From: a bacterium
GTDB lineage: Bacteria; Sumerlaeota; Sumerlaeia; SLMS01
Direction: 5' to 3'
Assembly (NCBI GenBank): GCA_016125005.1
Contig: WGMQ01000038.1
Coordinates: 1-64,000, forward strand
Length of the DNA stretch: 64,000 nt
The translations under genes were made by a program, and so were the position numbers. This document shows, piece after piece, positions 1 to 7,926 of this stretch; position 1 is the stretch's first letter; each line of letters starts with the position of its first letter. Below the pieces are notes generated by a model that saw nothing but the letters and a program-made list of their open reading frames with translations, made no database searches and was not told the origin of the DNA.

Positions 1-1
1 G

Positions 2-121
2 ATCATCGCCGCAACCGGCTCCAACGCTGCGCGAGATGATAGCTTCGCGTTTCCGCCGGTTGCTCCCACCGCGCCATCGGGCGTATCCAAAACCGTCGAG
101 GCTCTAATCGCAGCCGGATGA
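2..121 (+). CDS. C-terminal end of an unidentified gene (partial)
   Basis: A reading frame is open from the left window edge to a TGA at 119-121, giving 39 residues rich in Ala, Pro and Ser. It ends 47 bases before the next start codon, which fits a gene whose 5' part lies outside the window. The tail has no recognisable motif. It could equally be a chance open frame in GC-rich DNA. Confidence 0.3.
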   Translation: MIAATGSNAARDDSFAFPPVAPTAPSGVSKTVEALIAAG

Positions 122-168
122 AACTTCAGTGGCAGGTCAGGGGCGGTCGTCCTTGAGGGGCTTGTGAA

Positions 169-1110
169 ATGACCAACGAGCAGATCTATCGCGACAGTCT
201 GAGTGCCTGGCAGGCATTGTCGTCAATTGGGGGCTTGGAGCCCGGCGGCCGCGACGAAGACCTCGTTGCAAAACTCAAGCAGCGGATCGATCCCGGCGCG
301 GCCAGTCTGGAACTGGCATTGGCCAACGCCCCCGTTGCGCAGTTCATGACGGCCCTTCTGGCAACCATCCAACCTTTTGCCCAAATGTTTCGTGACGTTC
401 TCGCCTTTTTCGAGAAGGCCGGCGCACGGTATGGTCAGGCCCAGTGGAAAATCAGTGTCGGAGACGAGTTGGCCGAATTCAAGCACTTCGAGGAGTTTCT
501 GGAAGCGTGGGATTCGATCGACTTTGATATTGATGTCCCCGCTCTCGACATGGCAACCGCCTTCGCTCTCAACGAAGCAAGGTTGAAGCTCGGCGACTAT
601 GATCACTGGTGGAAGCAACTTTCGGAAGCTCGTGGTCCGATCTCGATCGGCGTGCCAGACGTTGATGAATGGTTTGCTGCATACCACGCCGGGTACTTCC
701 TGCCGCTTCCACGAAGCTTGTCTCCGGAAACCCAACCGCCCGGGTTGGATGAGGCGGCTAGAGTGATCATGGCGGCCTTACACGTCATTCGCGAGCGTGG
801 GCTGTCCCGGGATGAGATGTTGGAAGAGCATCGTTCCCGTTCGTATCGTTCGGACCCATCCGATGCTTTTCATCCCTGGAGCATCGCTCAATCGGAAACG
901 GACTACTGGCTTCGTTCCGATGTCTTCTACCTGGCCAAACTCCTTGCCGAGCCTGAGGACACAGTATCGTCGTTCGGGAGCGAACTCGCACGGACCTATG
1001 CCGCCTTCGGGCGAAAGCGTTTCAGCTCAACAATCGACGTCAAGTTCCTTGAGCGGATCCTTTCTCTTCCGGCGTGGAAGCGCCGCTACGAGCTTTATGG
1101 TGTCTGGTAG
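169..1110 (+). CDS. Hypothetical protein, 313 aa
   Basis: I do not recognise this protein. It has 313 residues, is acidic and soluble, shows no signal peptide or membrane helix, and contains many aromatic residues in its C-terminal half (for example DHWW near residue 145, and DVDEWFAAYHAGYF around 164-177). The ATG at 169 follows a GAGGGG ribosome binding site about 9 bases upstream, and no longer frame competes on either strand, so coding is well supported. It stands alone between the window edge and an IS256 remnant; DNA just after its stop (1111-1310) could be part of a decayed extension, because a neighbouring frame remains open to about 1361. No function is proposed. Confidence 0.75.
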   Translation: MTNEQIYRDSLSAWQALSSIGGLEPGGRDEDLVAKLKQRIDPGAASLELALANAPVAQFMTALLATIQPFAQMFRDVLAFFEKAGARYGQAQWKISVGDELAEFKHFEEFLEAWDSIDFDIDVPALDMATAFALNEARLKLGDYDHWWKQLSEARGPISIGVPDVDEWFAAYHAGYFLPLPRSLSPETQPPGLDEAARVIMAALHVIRERGLSRDEMLEEHRSRSYRSDPSDAFHPWSIAQSETDYWLRSDVFYLAKLLAEPEDTVSSFGSELARTYAAFGRKRFSSTIDVKFLERILSLPAWKRRYELYGVW

Positions 1111-1423
1111 CGACACAGATCTTCGATGCCCTCGAAGACCATGCCGTCACTATCAACCATGATGACGGAGCGCTTCGCTTTGCGTTCGCCGAGTGGCGGC
1201 TAGCAGATGTTGAAAGCTCACGTCCGCTGCTCAGTCTCTACTCCGAGCGTAGGAGTCCCCTCAGTAACCCCATCGGCAAGTCCCGAAAGAAGGCCGTGCA
1301 ACCGGACTACGGCATCTGGAGATCGTGTCCCAGGACGTGGTGTAGCTTGGTAGCGCGGTGATCATCGGCGCTTTCCGGTAGGGTCTGGTTGTCGACACCA
1401 ACCCCTCACTGGAAGGACCACCG
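1111..1423. other. Non-coding flank and presumed left end of the IS256 remnant
   Basis: No gene is evident in these 313 bases. The last 100 or so, from about 1317, are probably the left terminal region of the IS256-family element whose transposase starts at 1424. I could not define the terminal inverted repeat, because the right end of the element is missing and there is nothing to compare it with. Confidence 0.4.
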
Positions 1424-2029
1424 ATGACCGATGACATGATGAACCTGCGCGCGCTCGTGGTGAAGAGCGCGGATGCCGATCTCTTGCGCGAGATGATCGG
1501 CTTTGCCGCCGAGCGGCTGATGGAGATGGAGGTGGGCGCGGCCGCCGGCGCCGGGTATGGCGAGAAGAGCCCGCTTCGGACCGCCCAGCGCAACGGCTAT
1601 CGCGACCGGGACTGGGAGACGCGCGCCGGGACCGTCGAGCTGCGCATTCCGAAGCTCAGGAAGGGCTCCTACTTCCCGGGCTTCCTGGAGCCGCGCCGCA
1701 TGGCGGAGAAGGCGCTGACAGCGGTGATCCAAGAGGCTTATGTGCAAGCCATCTCGACGCGCTCGGTCGACGACCTGGTCAAGGCCATGGGCATGAGCGG
1801 CATCTCGAAGAGCCAGGTGTCACGGCTCTGCGAGGAGATCGACGGCAAGGTGAAGGCCTTCCTCGAACGGCCGATCGAAGGCGACTGGCCATACCTGTGG
1901 ATCGACGCGACCTATCTGAAGGTCCGTCGCGGCGGCCGCATCGTCTCGGTGGCTGTCATCATCGCGGTTGGCGTCAACACCGACGGCCGGCGCGAGGTGC
2001 TGGGCATGGAGATCGGCACCTCGGAAGGC
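1424..2029 (+). pseudogene. Truncated IS256-family transposase (5' half only)
   Basis: The first 201 residues or so match IS256-family (mutator-type) transposases: an N-terminal region with [21 protein letters not shown], then the first catalytic Asp in [18 protein letters not shown] (about residues 158-175). Homology stops after EIGTSE near 2026, just where the family normally continues toward the second Asp and the Glu of the DDE triad. Family members are about 400 residues, so half the enzyme, including two of three catalytic residues, is gone. The frame happens to remain open into unrelated AT-rich DNA to 2464, giving a misleading 346-residue chimera. The element is therefore dead. The start ATG at 1424 follows a GGAAGGACC stretch. 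Confidence 0.9.
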
Positions 2030-2167
2030 GGACGAGACGCTACGCGGGCTGGGAATTACTCGATAACGGCAGGGCGCGGCAAGTTTGCGGTCTACTCATC
2101 CGTCCGAATCAATCTGTTACAAACATCTCAAGGAACCTTCGATAGCAGGATATCCGAGGGAATACAT

Positions 2168-2464
2168 ATGATCAGGGCATTTGGCCTAATCACCGGAACC
2201 TCTTGCTATATTTTACTGACCGCCAGTTCCGCGGTGACTTTGATTTTTATTTACAATAATTCCATCCATGAAATTGCCTTAACTGCTTCTGAACTACGCG
2301 GGGTGGATTTTTGGAACGATATTATTACAATTGACGGATGGCATGTTATTGAAGTTATCAAACGCAACAACGCTGCTGAAAATCATGGGTTTCTGTACGT
2401 CGGTATATTTGTTGCTTTTGCGTATATCGATGGTGCGCATATCTTGTTGAAAGATAAGAGCTAG
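2168..2464 (+). CDS. Small AT-rich two-helix membrane protein, unknown
   Basis: This 98-residue frame begins at an ATG preceded by GAGG at a suitable spacing (2155-2163). It is in frame with the broken transposase upstream but unrelated to it. It has an N-terminal hydrophobic segment (about residues 5-28, ending in TLIFIYNNS) and a second one near the C-terminus (about 73-92, [20 protein letters not shown]). Its DNA is much richer in A and T than everything around it, which suggests recent transfer. The stop TAG shares the CTAG at 2461-2464 with the convergent gene. I do not recognise the family. It may be an intact small gene or the remainder of a longer one. Confidence 0.5.
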   Translation: MIRAFGLITGTSCYILLTASSAVTLIFIYNNSIHEIALTASELRGVDFWNDIITIDGWHVIEVIKRNNAAENHGFLYVGIFVAFAYIDGAHILLKDKS

Positions 2465-2697
2465 GCGCCTCCGGTTCCAGGAAGGTCCGTAGCGATCGGC
2501 TTCCCGTCCTGCTGATCGTCGATAGCCTGTTTCACCATCTCGATCAGTTGTTCCTGTTCGCTTGAGGGGCTGCCAGACTGTTGTCGGGTCAGATCGGCCA
2601 AGACCTGCTTCAGCCAGCCTTTGCGTTGATCTGCCGAGTAACCCGGGTCGACAATGATGTCCTCGATTTCTTCCCGGCTGACATGGGCGCCCGCCAT
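2461..2697 (-). CDS. Hypothetical acidic protein, about 78 aa
   Basis: A short soluble protein rich in charged residues, with a conserved-looking core [29 protein letters not shown]. The composition and codon use look like real coding sequence, and similar small proteins occur in rhizobia, but I cannot name a family. The start is uncertain. ATG 2697 is the conservative choice. The frame is open upstream as far as 2838 with a possible GTG at 2769, whose extra residues (LEITDFRKEKHGR) also look coding. No good ribosome binding site favours either. The gene ends at the CTAG that also ends the preceding plus-strand gene. Confidence 0.55.
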   Translation of the reverse strand: MAGAHVSREEIEDIIVDPGYSADQRKGWLKQVLADLTRQQSGSPSSEQEQLIEMVKQAIDDQQDGKPIATDLPGTGGA

Positions 2698-2820
2698 TGG
2701 TGTCGCTGCCGGCAGGTGCCGAAGCGGGCGACCGTGCTTTTCTTTTCGGAAGTCGGTGATTTCAAGCACTCCTATTGATAGCCCGGCACTCCCGAATTGG
2801 CAGTCCGGCTGGGTCAGTAT

Positions 2821-2845
2821 GGAACGAACGAGGCGCAAGCGGGTT
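2821..2845 (+). promoter_or_regulatory. Candidate sigma-EcfG promoter (GGAAC-N16-GGTT)
   Basis: GGAAC at 2821-2825 and GGTT at 2842-2845 are separated by 16 bases, matching the alphaproteobacterial general stress (EcfG) promoter pattern. The nearest convincing downstream gene is the MgtC-like gene about 255 bases away. A 43-codon frame starts at 2854 but has no ribosome binding site. Confidence 0.5.
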
Positions 2846-3102
2846 GCATTGTGATGAGGAAGAGCCGCTCGTGCCCGTCCGACGTTGTCCAGCCAGGTTG
2901 CCGTAAAAGTGGCGCGGACCCCCTTGAAGCTGGCGGCCGGCAGTACGTCGCGCTGATGAGCGGAACTTCAGGGCGAGCGAGATGAGCGTCCGCGTGATCG
3001 CTCGGGTTCACCGCCAAGGAACCCGGCGGAAATTGAACGCCTACGGACGCCTCGACTCCCGAGGCGCCCGGACCGCAGCAGGGATTTTCATCAAAGAGCT
3101 TG

Positions 3103-3621
3103 ATGCCGATGTTCGAATATCAGACCTGGCTTCCGCTTCCCGATATGCTGGCCCGCTTGCTCCTCGCGGCGGTGCTCGGTTCTGCGGTCGGCGTCGAGCG
3201 TGAATGGCGCCGTCGTCCGGCCGGGCTTCGAACCCACATATTGGTGTGCCTGTCCTCGGCGACATTTGCCGTTGTCGCCCTCGAATTGGCGCACATGCCC
3301 GCCTTTGACGACGAGACGGTTCGATTGGATCCGGGCCGATTGGTCGAGGCGATTACGGCCGGAGTGGCATTCCTTTCCGCCGGAATGATTATCTTCGCCG
3401 GAGGGAAAATTCACGGGCTCACGACCGGCGCCGGCATCTGGCTTGTAGGCGCGATAGGGCTCGCTTGCGGATTGGGAATATGGCAGGTCGCGGCGATCGC
3501 GACCCTGCTCGGTTTAATCGTGCTCTGGGTGTTGCGACGGATCGAAGACAGGTTCATCGACGGGGACGGATCAGATTTGCGCGAGCCGGAAACACAGGGT
3601 GAAAAACCGCAATCAGATTGA
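3103..3621 (+). CDS. MgtC/SapB-family inner-membrane protein
   Basis: This is an MgtC/SapB-family membrane protein of 172 residues. The diagnostic stretch is near residues 25-47: VLGSAVGVEREWRRRPAGLR followed by THILV, a conserved loop after the first helix. Four or five hydrophobic helices follow (about 14-31, 44-63, 87-104, 110-127 and 128-143), then a polar tail. The family includes virulence-associated MgtC, which acts on magnesium homeostasis and ATP synthase, but many environmental members have unknown roles. The ATG at 3103 follows an AAAGAGC ribosome site; a TTG at 3100 and an ATG at 3109 are alternatives. A sigma-EcfG-type promoter lies about 255 bases upstream, so a stress role is plausible but inferred. 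Confidence 0.88.
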   Translation: MPMFEYQTWLPLPDMLARLLLAAVLGSAVGVEREWRRRPAGLRTHILVCLSSATFAVVALELAHMPAFDDETVRLDPGRLVEAITAGVAFLSAGMIIFAGGKIHGLTTGAGIWLVGAIGLACGLGIWQVAAIATLLGLIVLWVLRRIEDRFIDGDGSDLREPETQGEKPQSD

Positions 3622-4032
3622 GCATCAACCGGCGAGAGGATCTTCGTCGCGCTGCTGGCGGGATGGTCAGGACAGCAGGCAGAGTCCGGCAAGGCCGTGT
3701 TCTGCTGGTTGCCCCGCAGCGACATGCTGTCATTGAAGGGCGGGACGCAGGTGGAGGTGCTTCATTTCTCACAGGGCGGCAGACCGTTTGATGAGCGCCT
3801 GCGCATTTTGACGAGCGCCTGCGCATTGCCTGCAATGAATTTTCCTGAGGACTGGAGTTTTCCTTCCCTTGTCCGGAAACGCGGGCAGCGAGATCAAGCC
3901 AAGCGTAGGAGTGAAGAGGACTTCGCCTGGATTCGCGCCTCTCGGTCGACCCAAGGAACAAGATTTGTCGGCATACGTTATGCGAGCAGAAGGCGGACAA
4001 CCGCCTTCGCAAAAGCCAATGGAGAAACCGTG
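3622..4032. other. Intergenic region with tandem 20-bp repeat and sigma-EcfG promoter
   Basis: No gene is convincing here, although the frame of the following gene stays open back to 3697. It holds two near-identical 20-base units in tandem (3789-3808 and 3809-3828, TGA(T/C)GAGCGCCTGCGCATT) and the promoter at 3955-3979. Confidence 0.6.
3955..3979 (+). promoter_or_regulatory. Sigma-EcfG promoter (GGAAC-N16-CGTT) of the CBS gene
   Basis: GGAAC (3955-3959), a 16-base spacer and CGTT (3976-3979) exactly match the EcfG consensus. It lies about 50 bases before the ATG of the CBS-domain gene. It also argues against starting that gene farther upstream. Confidence 0.75.
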
Positions 4033-4482
4033 ATGAAAATCAGCGAAGTGATGACCCGGAATGTGACACTGGCCCGTCCCGATCAGTCGATTCGCGAAAC
4101 TGCAAGGATCATGGCCGACGCCGACATCGGCCTTATGCCGGTCGGCAAGGATGACCATCTGCACGGCATGATTTCAGACCGGGACATAGCCCTCAGGGCT
4201 GTCGCAAGAGGGCTCGGGCCGGATTGCCCGGTGTCCGAGGTCATGACGACGGATGTCAAATACTGTTTCGAAGATGATGATGCAACCGACGTCGCCAGGA
4301 ACATGGGCGAGCAGCAGATTCGCCGCATCCCGGTGGTGAACCGGGACAAGCGATTGGTGGGTATCGTGTCGCTCTGCGACCTCACCAACGCGGAATTTGA
4401 CGGAATTGTTGGTGAGACCCTGGGTTCGATTGCGCGTCCGGGCGGCCGCCACAATCAGCAGGCGGAAGGAAGTTTTTCCTGA
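4033..4482 (+). CDS. Twin CBS-domain protein
   Basis: A 149-residue stand-alone CBS-pair protein. CBS 1 spans about residues 6-60 (MTRNVTLARPDQSIRETARIM, ending GMISDRDIALRAV) and CBS 2 about 71-128 (VMTTDVKYCFEDDDATDVARN, ending LVGIVSLCDL). Such pairs bind adenosyl ligands such as AMP, ATP or NAD and act as energy or redox sensors, although no partner is identifiable here. The start ATG 4033 has a GGAGA ribosome site (about 4021-4025) and the upstream sigma-EcfG promoter. The longer in-frame extension to 3697 is not protein-like. Stand-alone CBS proteins of this kind are common members of EcfG stress regulons, which fits its neighbours. Confidence 0.9.
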   Translation: MKISEVMTRNVTLARPDQSIRETARIMADADIGLMPVGKDDHLHGMISDRDIALRAVARGLGPDCPVSEVMTTDVKYCFEDDDATDVARNMGEQQIRRIPVVNRDKRLVGIVSLCDLTNAEFDGIVGETLGSIARPGGRHNQQAEGSFS

Positions 4483-4699
4483 GCCTCTGAAGCAACCACC
4501 CGCGCCTCGGCGGCAACCCGCCGGGACAATCGCAGCGCTGAAGGTTGCCCCGAAGGCCCCTTCGGGTGATCCGCGCCCAGTCAACTGCGTGTACGGCCGG
4601 TCGAAATCCAATCCGCTTGGCGATGTCCAGGCCGGCACACGGAGCTCAAGTCCGGACCGAGACCTGCGGGAACTCGACGAAAAGCCGCGTTGGACGCAT

Positions 4700-4718
4700 C
4701 TCGGGAAATCTTCCCGAG
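4700..4718 (+). promoter_or_regulatory. Leader hairpin upstream of the 55-aa gene
   Basis: CTCGGGAA and TTCCCGAG form a perfect 8-bp stem with a 3-base loop, 30 bases before the start codon of the next gene. It may protect the mRNA 5' region or end upstream transcription. There is no T-run. Confidence 0.35.
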
Positions 4719-4748
4719 GTGCAATGGAACATTTACAAGGAGGCAACC

Positions 4749-4916
4749 ATGGTTACGAAGCAGAAGCTCGATGATGATACGCAACGGGTCGTGGAAGAAG
4801 AAAACGAAGCCCGGCAGGGCGTCGAACTCCATGCCATGCGCTACGTGCTCGCGATCAGCACCATTGGCGCGATGGTCATACTGGGAATCATCTGGTTTGT
4901 TTTCTACGCAACCTGA
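4749..4916 (+). CDS. Small single-pass membrane protein, 55 aa
   Basis: A 55-residue protein with a charged N-terminal half (KLDDDTQRVVEEENEARQG) and one strong transmembrane helix at about residues 31-52 (YVLAISTIGAMVILGIIWFV). An excellent AAGGAGG ribosome site sits 5 bases before the ATG, so it is very likely translated. It resembles small membrane proteins that are frequent in rhizobial stress loci, but I recognise no family. Orientation would be N-in if the positive-inside rule holds weakly; this is not certain. A GGAAC...CGTT pair at 4669-4691 has only a 14-base spacer and is not a convincing promoter. Confidence 0.75.
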   Translation: MVTKQKLDDDTQRVVEEENEARQGVELHAMRYVLAISTIGAMVILGIIWFVFYAT

Positions 4917-5411
4917 CAGTAGTCCGGTCATTATTCCGGCTTGGGGGCATCACCCCGCACCGATACGTCTTCGCCATGGAATTCCTCAATCCGGAGCTTG
5001 GTGACCGGGACAAAACTGGTGACCGAAGAGGCTGCTCGGTTGATCTGAACAGTTTCAGGACTGCCGTCAGTTGGATTCCTGCTTCGGTCAGACCGCACCG
5101 GGACGCTCTACGGCGCCAGCATATCAGTCGGTCGATCAGTGTTTGAGTCAGACCGCTCAGGAACTGGTCATGATCTTCCGACTGTACGAGTTGAAGATGT
5201 CGGGATTGCCGTGTTTCGACAACGCCTCCTCGTCAGCCTCGATGCAGAACGCCGCTGCGATCAATGACTGAGGTGGTCCCGCCTGGTGAGACAGGTTCGA
5301 AGGGAGGAGATTCGGCGCGGTGGCAGGGGGCTGTCGATCCGAAAGACCATCCGAAAGGCGGACTGATCGAGCGATCGCAGGTGTTCACGAAGATAAGGTG
5401 ACTTGGGTGTT
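4917..5411. other. Intergenic stretch without a recognisable gene
   Basis: About 500 bases with no convincing coding region. Short open frames (for example 5071-5271) have no ribosome site and no protein-like composition. The sequence TCAGACCGC recurs at about 5087 and 5148, without evident meaning. Confidence 0.5.
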
Positions 5412-5436
5412 GGAACCAAGACCACCGCGACGGGTT
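5412..5436 (+). promoter_or_regulatory. Sigma-EcfG promoter (GGAAC-N16-GGTT) with palindrome at the -10
   Basis: GGAAC (5412-5416), 16 bases, then GGTT (5433-5436). The -10 lies inside a perfect 12-bp palindrome, CGGGTTAACCCG (5431-5442), which could be an extra regulator site. The start codon of the 80-residue membrane protein follows 22 bases later. Confidence 0.7.
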
Positions 5437-5457
5437 AACCCGTCAAAGGAGACAGAC

Positions 5458-5700
5458 ATGTCAACCGATACGTGGCTGAAGGTCATTTGCAGCATGCAGA
5501 TCAACGCAATTTTGTTCGGCGTGGGCGCCGTGGTTGTACTCGCGACTCCTGCTTTAGCTGCCGATGCGAAGGTGTGGATTCCTGCCGTCGTAGTCATCAG
5601 CTTCGCGATCGCACCAATTATTGCGGGCAGAATCGCCCCGCGAATGCGGCTCCGACACTGGCGTGAGATCGGCCAAGGCGGAGACATGATCTCTGGTTAA
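5458..5700 (+). CDS. Small two-helix membrane protein, 80 aa
   Basis: An 80-residue protein with two hydrophobic helices: about residues 13-34 (MQINAILFGVGAVVVLATPAL) and 40-58 (KVWIPAVVVISFAIAPIIAG), followed by a basic tail RIAPRMRLRHWR. The first helix followed by ALAADAK could also be a cleavable signal peptide. The ATG at 5458 has an AAGGAGA ribosome site and a close sigma-EcfG promoter. No family is recognised. It joins the set of tiny envelope proteins in this stress region. Confidence 0.75.
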   Translation: MSTDTWLKVICSMQINAILFGVGAVVVLATPALAADAKVWIPAVVVISFAIAPIIAGRIAPRMRLRHWREIGQGGDMISG

Positions 5701-6219
5701 ATGCCTCCACGGACGATCCGCTGGCGCATGCAATGGCCGGAACGGACGGATCTCCAGACGCAGGGACGGGTTCACCGGGAAGTTCCTGCTTGAGGCGGCG
5801 AACGCGATCTTCTGCCGAAACCTCGGCGGTCCTCGCCTGCGCGCCTTGGCCCGCCGGACAATTGCGGAGCGAACCGGCCCCGCGCAAGGCCAAAATCGCG
5901 CTGGCCCGGAAGCTTGCGCTGCACGCCACGCGGCGCCCCCCCTTCCGGGAAGCAGCGATGGCATAGATCCGGCAACTCGATGACGCAGATCTCCAGCACG
6001 ACGGAAAGCGTCCAGCCGGGACGCGCGCGACGAGGGTAAGATTGCTCCCCGCTATCCGGCCAAACCGCGCACACCACTTCGATCTATGCAACCTTGGACA
6101 CACACGTGCGGCGTCCATCGCGACGACCGCAAAGAGAACCCGAGTGCGCGACGCGCAGGATGACCGCGGCGAGATCAGGCCTGACCAAGGCGATTGGAAG
6201 ACATGGTGGGACAGCACCT
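5701..6219. other. Intergenic stretch without a recognisable gene
   Basis: About 520 bases; all open frames here look like antisense artefacts of GC-rich DNA. No promoter, repeat or RNA gene is recognised before the terminator at 6220. Confidence 0.5.
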
Positions 6220-6249
6220 CAAAAATGCCCCCGGATTCGGGGGCATTTT
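6220..6249. terminator. Strong bidirectional terminator
   Basis: AAAAATGCCCCCG and CGGGGGCATTTTT form a perfect 13-bp stem around a GATT loop, with A- and T-runs at the two ends, so it works on both strands. On the minus strand it follows the lipoprotein gene, whose stop lies at 6279. Confidence 0.92.
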
Positions 6250-6278
6250 TGGGAGGTCTTCTGCCAGGCAGCGACTTG

Positions 6279-6524
6279 CTAGCAGTCGTCGATGAAACGG
6301 TTGCCGTAGCGGTCCCTGTAGTAGCACTTGCCGGGTTCGGACGCCCGTCCGATCAGCGCGCCGGCCACCGCACCCACCGCACCACCTACGAGGGCGCCTT
6401 GGACATTTCCGCCGGCAGCTCCGCCGATCGCGGCTCCCGTCGCGCCACCGATGGCGGCGCCGCGTTCGGTCGCCGTACAGCCGGAAGCGATGACGAGGAG
6501 CGCCACCAGAATGAGTACTTTCAT
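6279..6524 (-). CDS. Glycine-zipper lipoprotein, 81 aa
   Basis: An 81-residue outer-envelope lipoprotein. Residues 1-14 are a lipoprotein signal with lipobox IASGC (lipidated Cys at about 15). Then a glycine-zipper region (about 21-60: GAAIGGATGAAIGGAAGG and GGAVGAVAGALIG) forms paired membrane-associated helices as in SlyB/OmpA-like zipper proteins, and a short tail carries CYYRDRYGNRFIDDC with two cysteines that could pair. The ATG at 6524 has AAAGGAGG upstream. A minus-strand sigma-EcfG promoter (6556-6580) precedes it and the hairpin at 6220 ends it, so it is a monocistronic stress gene by inference. Confidence 0.85.
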   Translation of the reverse strand: MKVLILVALLVIASGCTATERGAAIGGATGAAIGGAAGGNVQGALVGGAVGAVAGALIGRASEPGKCYYRDRYGNRFIDDC

Positions 6525-6555
6525 ATGATCCTCCTTTAATAGCCGCCCCACCTCC

Positions 6556-6580
6556 AACCGGTGGGGCGACGAATCGTTCC
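6556..6580 (-). promoter_or_regulatory. Sigma-EcfG promoter of the lipoprotein gene
   Basis: On the minus strand GGAAC (6580-6576), 16 bases, GGTT (6559-6556). The -10 lies in the loop of a 9-bp inverted repeat, CGCCCCACC / GGTGGGGCG (6544-6568). Confidence 0.72.
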
Positions 6581-6604
6581 GAAGGAAATCGGGATTTCGC
6601 TGAC

Positions 6605-6629
6605 GGAACAATCCGCCGCGCGCGTGGTT
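6605..6629 (+). promoter_or_regulatory. Sigma-EcfG promoter of the 6666-7578 gene pair
   Basis: GGAAC (6605-6609), 16 bases, GGTT (6626-6629), about 37 bases before the ATG at 6666. It is divergent from the lipoprotein promoter at 6556-6580, with only 24 bases between the two -35 boxes. Confidence 0.72.
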
Positions 6630-6665
6630 GTTCGCACATCGATATGTCAAGGAGACGATCTCGAT

Positions 6666-6938
6666 ATGACTTCAGCATCTGAAAAACAAAATGACGACCG
6701 CGATATGGAGCACAGCGAGTTGAGGGAACTTACACCCGAGAGAGACAAGCAGGGACGGGACGGAAAGCGCGCACTCGTCATACTCGGAGTCTCACTCGTT
6801 CTCGCCGTTCTTTGCTGGGGGATTGCCGAAATCTACTCCGGCGTCGACCCCGAGCCGATGAACCCGATGCAAAATGCCGACATTCCGGACAGGAGCGCGC
6901 CGGAACCCGCGATCTCGGCGCCCACGCAGACCGAATGA
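6666..6938 (+). CDS. Small single-pass membrane protein, 90 aa
   Basis: A 90-residue protein: charged N-terminus (about 1-36), one transmembrane helix (about 37-57, ALVILGVSLVLAVLCWGIAE) and a Pro/Met-rich extracytoplasmic tail. The ATG at 6666 is preceded by AAGGAG (6650-6655) and by a sigma-EcfG promoter. The stop lies 25 bases before the flavodoxin-fold reductase gene, so both are probably one transcript. I do not recognise a family. Confidence 0.72.
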   Translation: MTSASEKQNDDRDMEHSELRELTPERDKQGRDGKRALVILGVSLVLAVLCWGIAEIYSGVDPEPMNPMQNADIPDRSAPEPAISAPTQTE

Positions 6939-6963
6939 TCGCCGAACCGACGGAGAAATCAGC

Positions 6964-7578
6964 ATGCCCATGAAAGCCGTAGCGCTCAATGCCAGCCTCA
7001 AGCCGGCCGGACAATCGCAAAAATCCTCGACGCGCAGGATGATCGAACTCGTGCTCGCCGGTTTCGAGGAGCACGGCGTCGAAGGAGAAATCGTCCATCT
7101 CTCCGGTCTCGACATCAAGCCCGGAGTGACGTCGGACGAAGGCGACGGGGATGCCTGGCCGGACATCCGCCGCAAGATTCTGACGGCCGACATTCTCCTC
7201 CTCGGCACACCGATCTGGCTCGGTCAGCCGTCGAGCATCTGCAAGCGGGTACTCGAACGAATGGACGCCTTTCTCGGCGAGACTGACGACGAAGGCCGCA
7301 TGGTCTCCTATGGGCGCGTGGCGGCAGTCGCCATCGTCGGCAACGAGGACGGCGCCCACCATGTCTCCGCCGAACTCTATCAGGCGCTCAACGACGTCGG
7401 TTTTTCGCTTGCTCCCAACGCGGTCGCCTACTGGGTGGGCGAAGCCATGAACGCGACTGATTTCATCGAACTGGAGCCGGTGCCCGACAAGGTGACGAAC
7501 ACCGTCTCAATGCTGGTGCGCAACACCCTTCACCTTGCCCGGCTGCTTCGCGACAACGCCTATCCCGGTGAAAAATAA
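6964..7578 (+). CDS. Flavodoxin-fold NAD(P)H-dependent reductase
   Basis: A 204-residue member of the NADPH-dependent FMN reductase/flavodoxin-like family. It opens with the strand KAVALNASL and the FMN phosphate loop SLKPAGQSQKSSTRRM (about residues 10-25). The segment ILLLGTPIWLGQPSSICKRVLERMD (about 79-103) is the usual flavin-contact and dimer region, and GRVAAVAIVGNEDGAHH (about 119-135) the next flavin loop. Enzymes of this group reduce quinones, azo compounds or flavins in the cytoplasm. The start ATG follows GGAGAAATCAGC. It sits second in a likely EcfG-controlled transcript, consistent with detoxification under stress. Its substrate is unknown. Confidence 0.88.
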   Translation: MPMKAVALNASLKPAGQSQKSSTRRMIELVLAGFEEHGVEGEIVHLSGLDIKPGVTSDEGDGDAWPDIRRKILTADILLLGTPIWLGQPSSICKRVLERMDAFLGETDDEGRMVSYGRVAAVAIVGNEDGAHHVSAELYQALNDVGFSLAPNAVAYWVGEAMNATDFIELEPVPDKVTNTVSMLVRNTLHLARLLRDNAYPGEK

Positions 7579-7926
7579 TCTTCCGCAAGGCACGGACGGT
7601 CGCAGATGACAGGCAGGGAACGCGCGGCAGGTCCGCTCATCCCCCTCCAATCCGCAGGGCCAGCCGGTTGTGAACGACCCCGGCGGCTGCGACGTCGCAG
7701 GCGATCTGGCTTGCAGCGGGCCTTCTCGACCTTGCCAGTCCACCATACTCGTCAGCGTCACCTACGTCGGCCCGGTCGCGATCACCGCCACGTTGACCGC
7801 GCCCGCTTCACCGCTGCTGGCGAGCGCTCCGGCCATATGCGTTTCAGCCAGCGCCGTCTGGTGCGAGGCGCGCCTTTCGCCTGGGGATCGAGTGCTCGTC
7901 TCTGTCGGCGGTCCATCGACGCGCCC
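7579..7926. other. Intergenic, no gene seen
   Basis: About 350 bases between convergent genes. No coding region or clear terminator is recognised. Confidence 0.5.

Noticed and set aside
1424-2464. A single 346-residue transposase
   Set aside because: IS256 similarity ends near residue 201; the rest is unrelated AT-rich DNA with its own start and ribosome site.
2854-2985. A 43-residue frame right after the promoter at 2821
   Set aside because: No ribosome site, no family and poor composition. It could only be a leaderless gene, which is too weak to claim.
3697-4032. N-terminal extension of the CBS protein
   Set aside because: The promoter at 3955 lies inside it, the residues are not protein-like, and ATG 4033 has a good ribosome site.
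4669-4691. Sigma-EcfG promoter before the 55-aa gene
   Set aside because: The GGAAC to CGTT spacing is 14 bases, too short for the 16-17 consensus.
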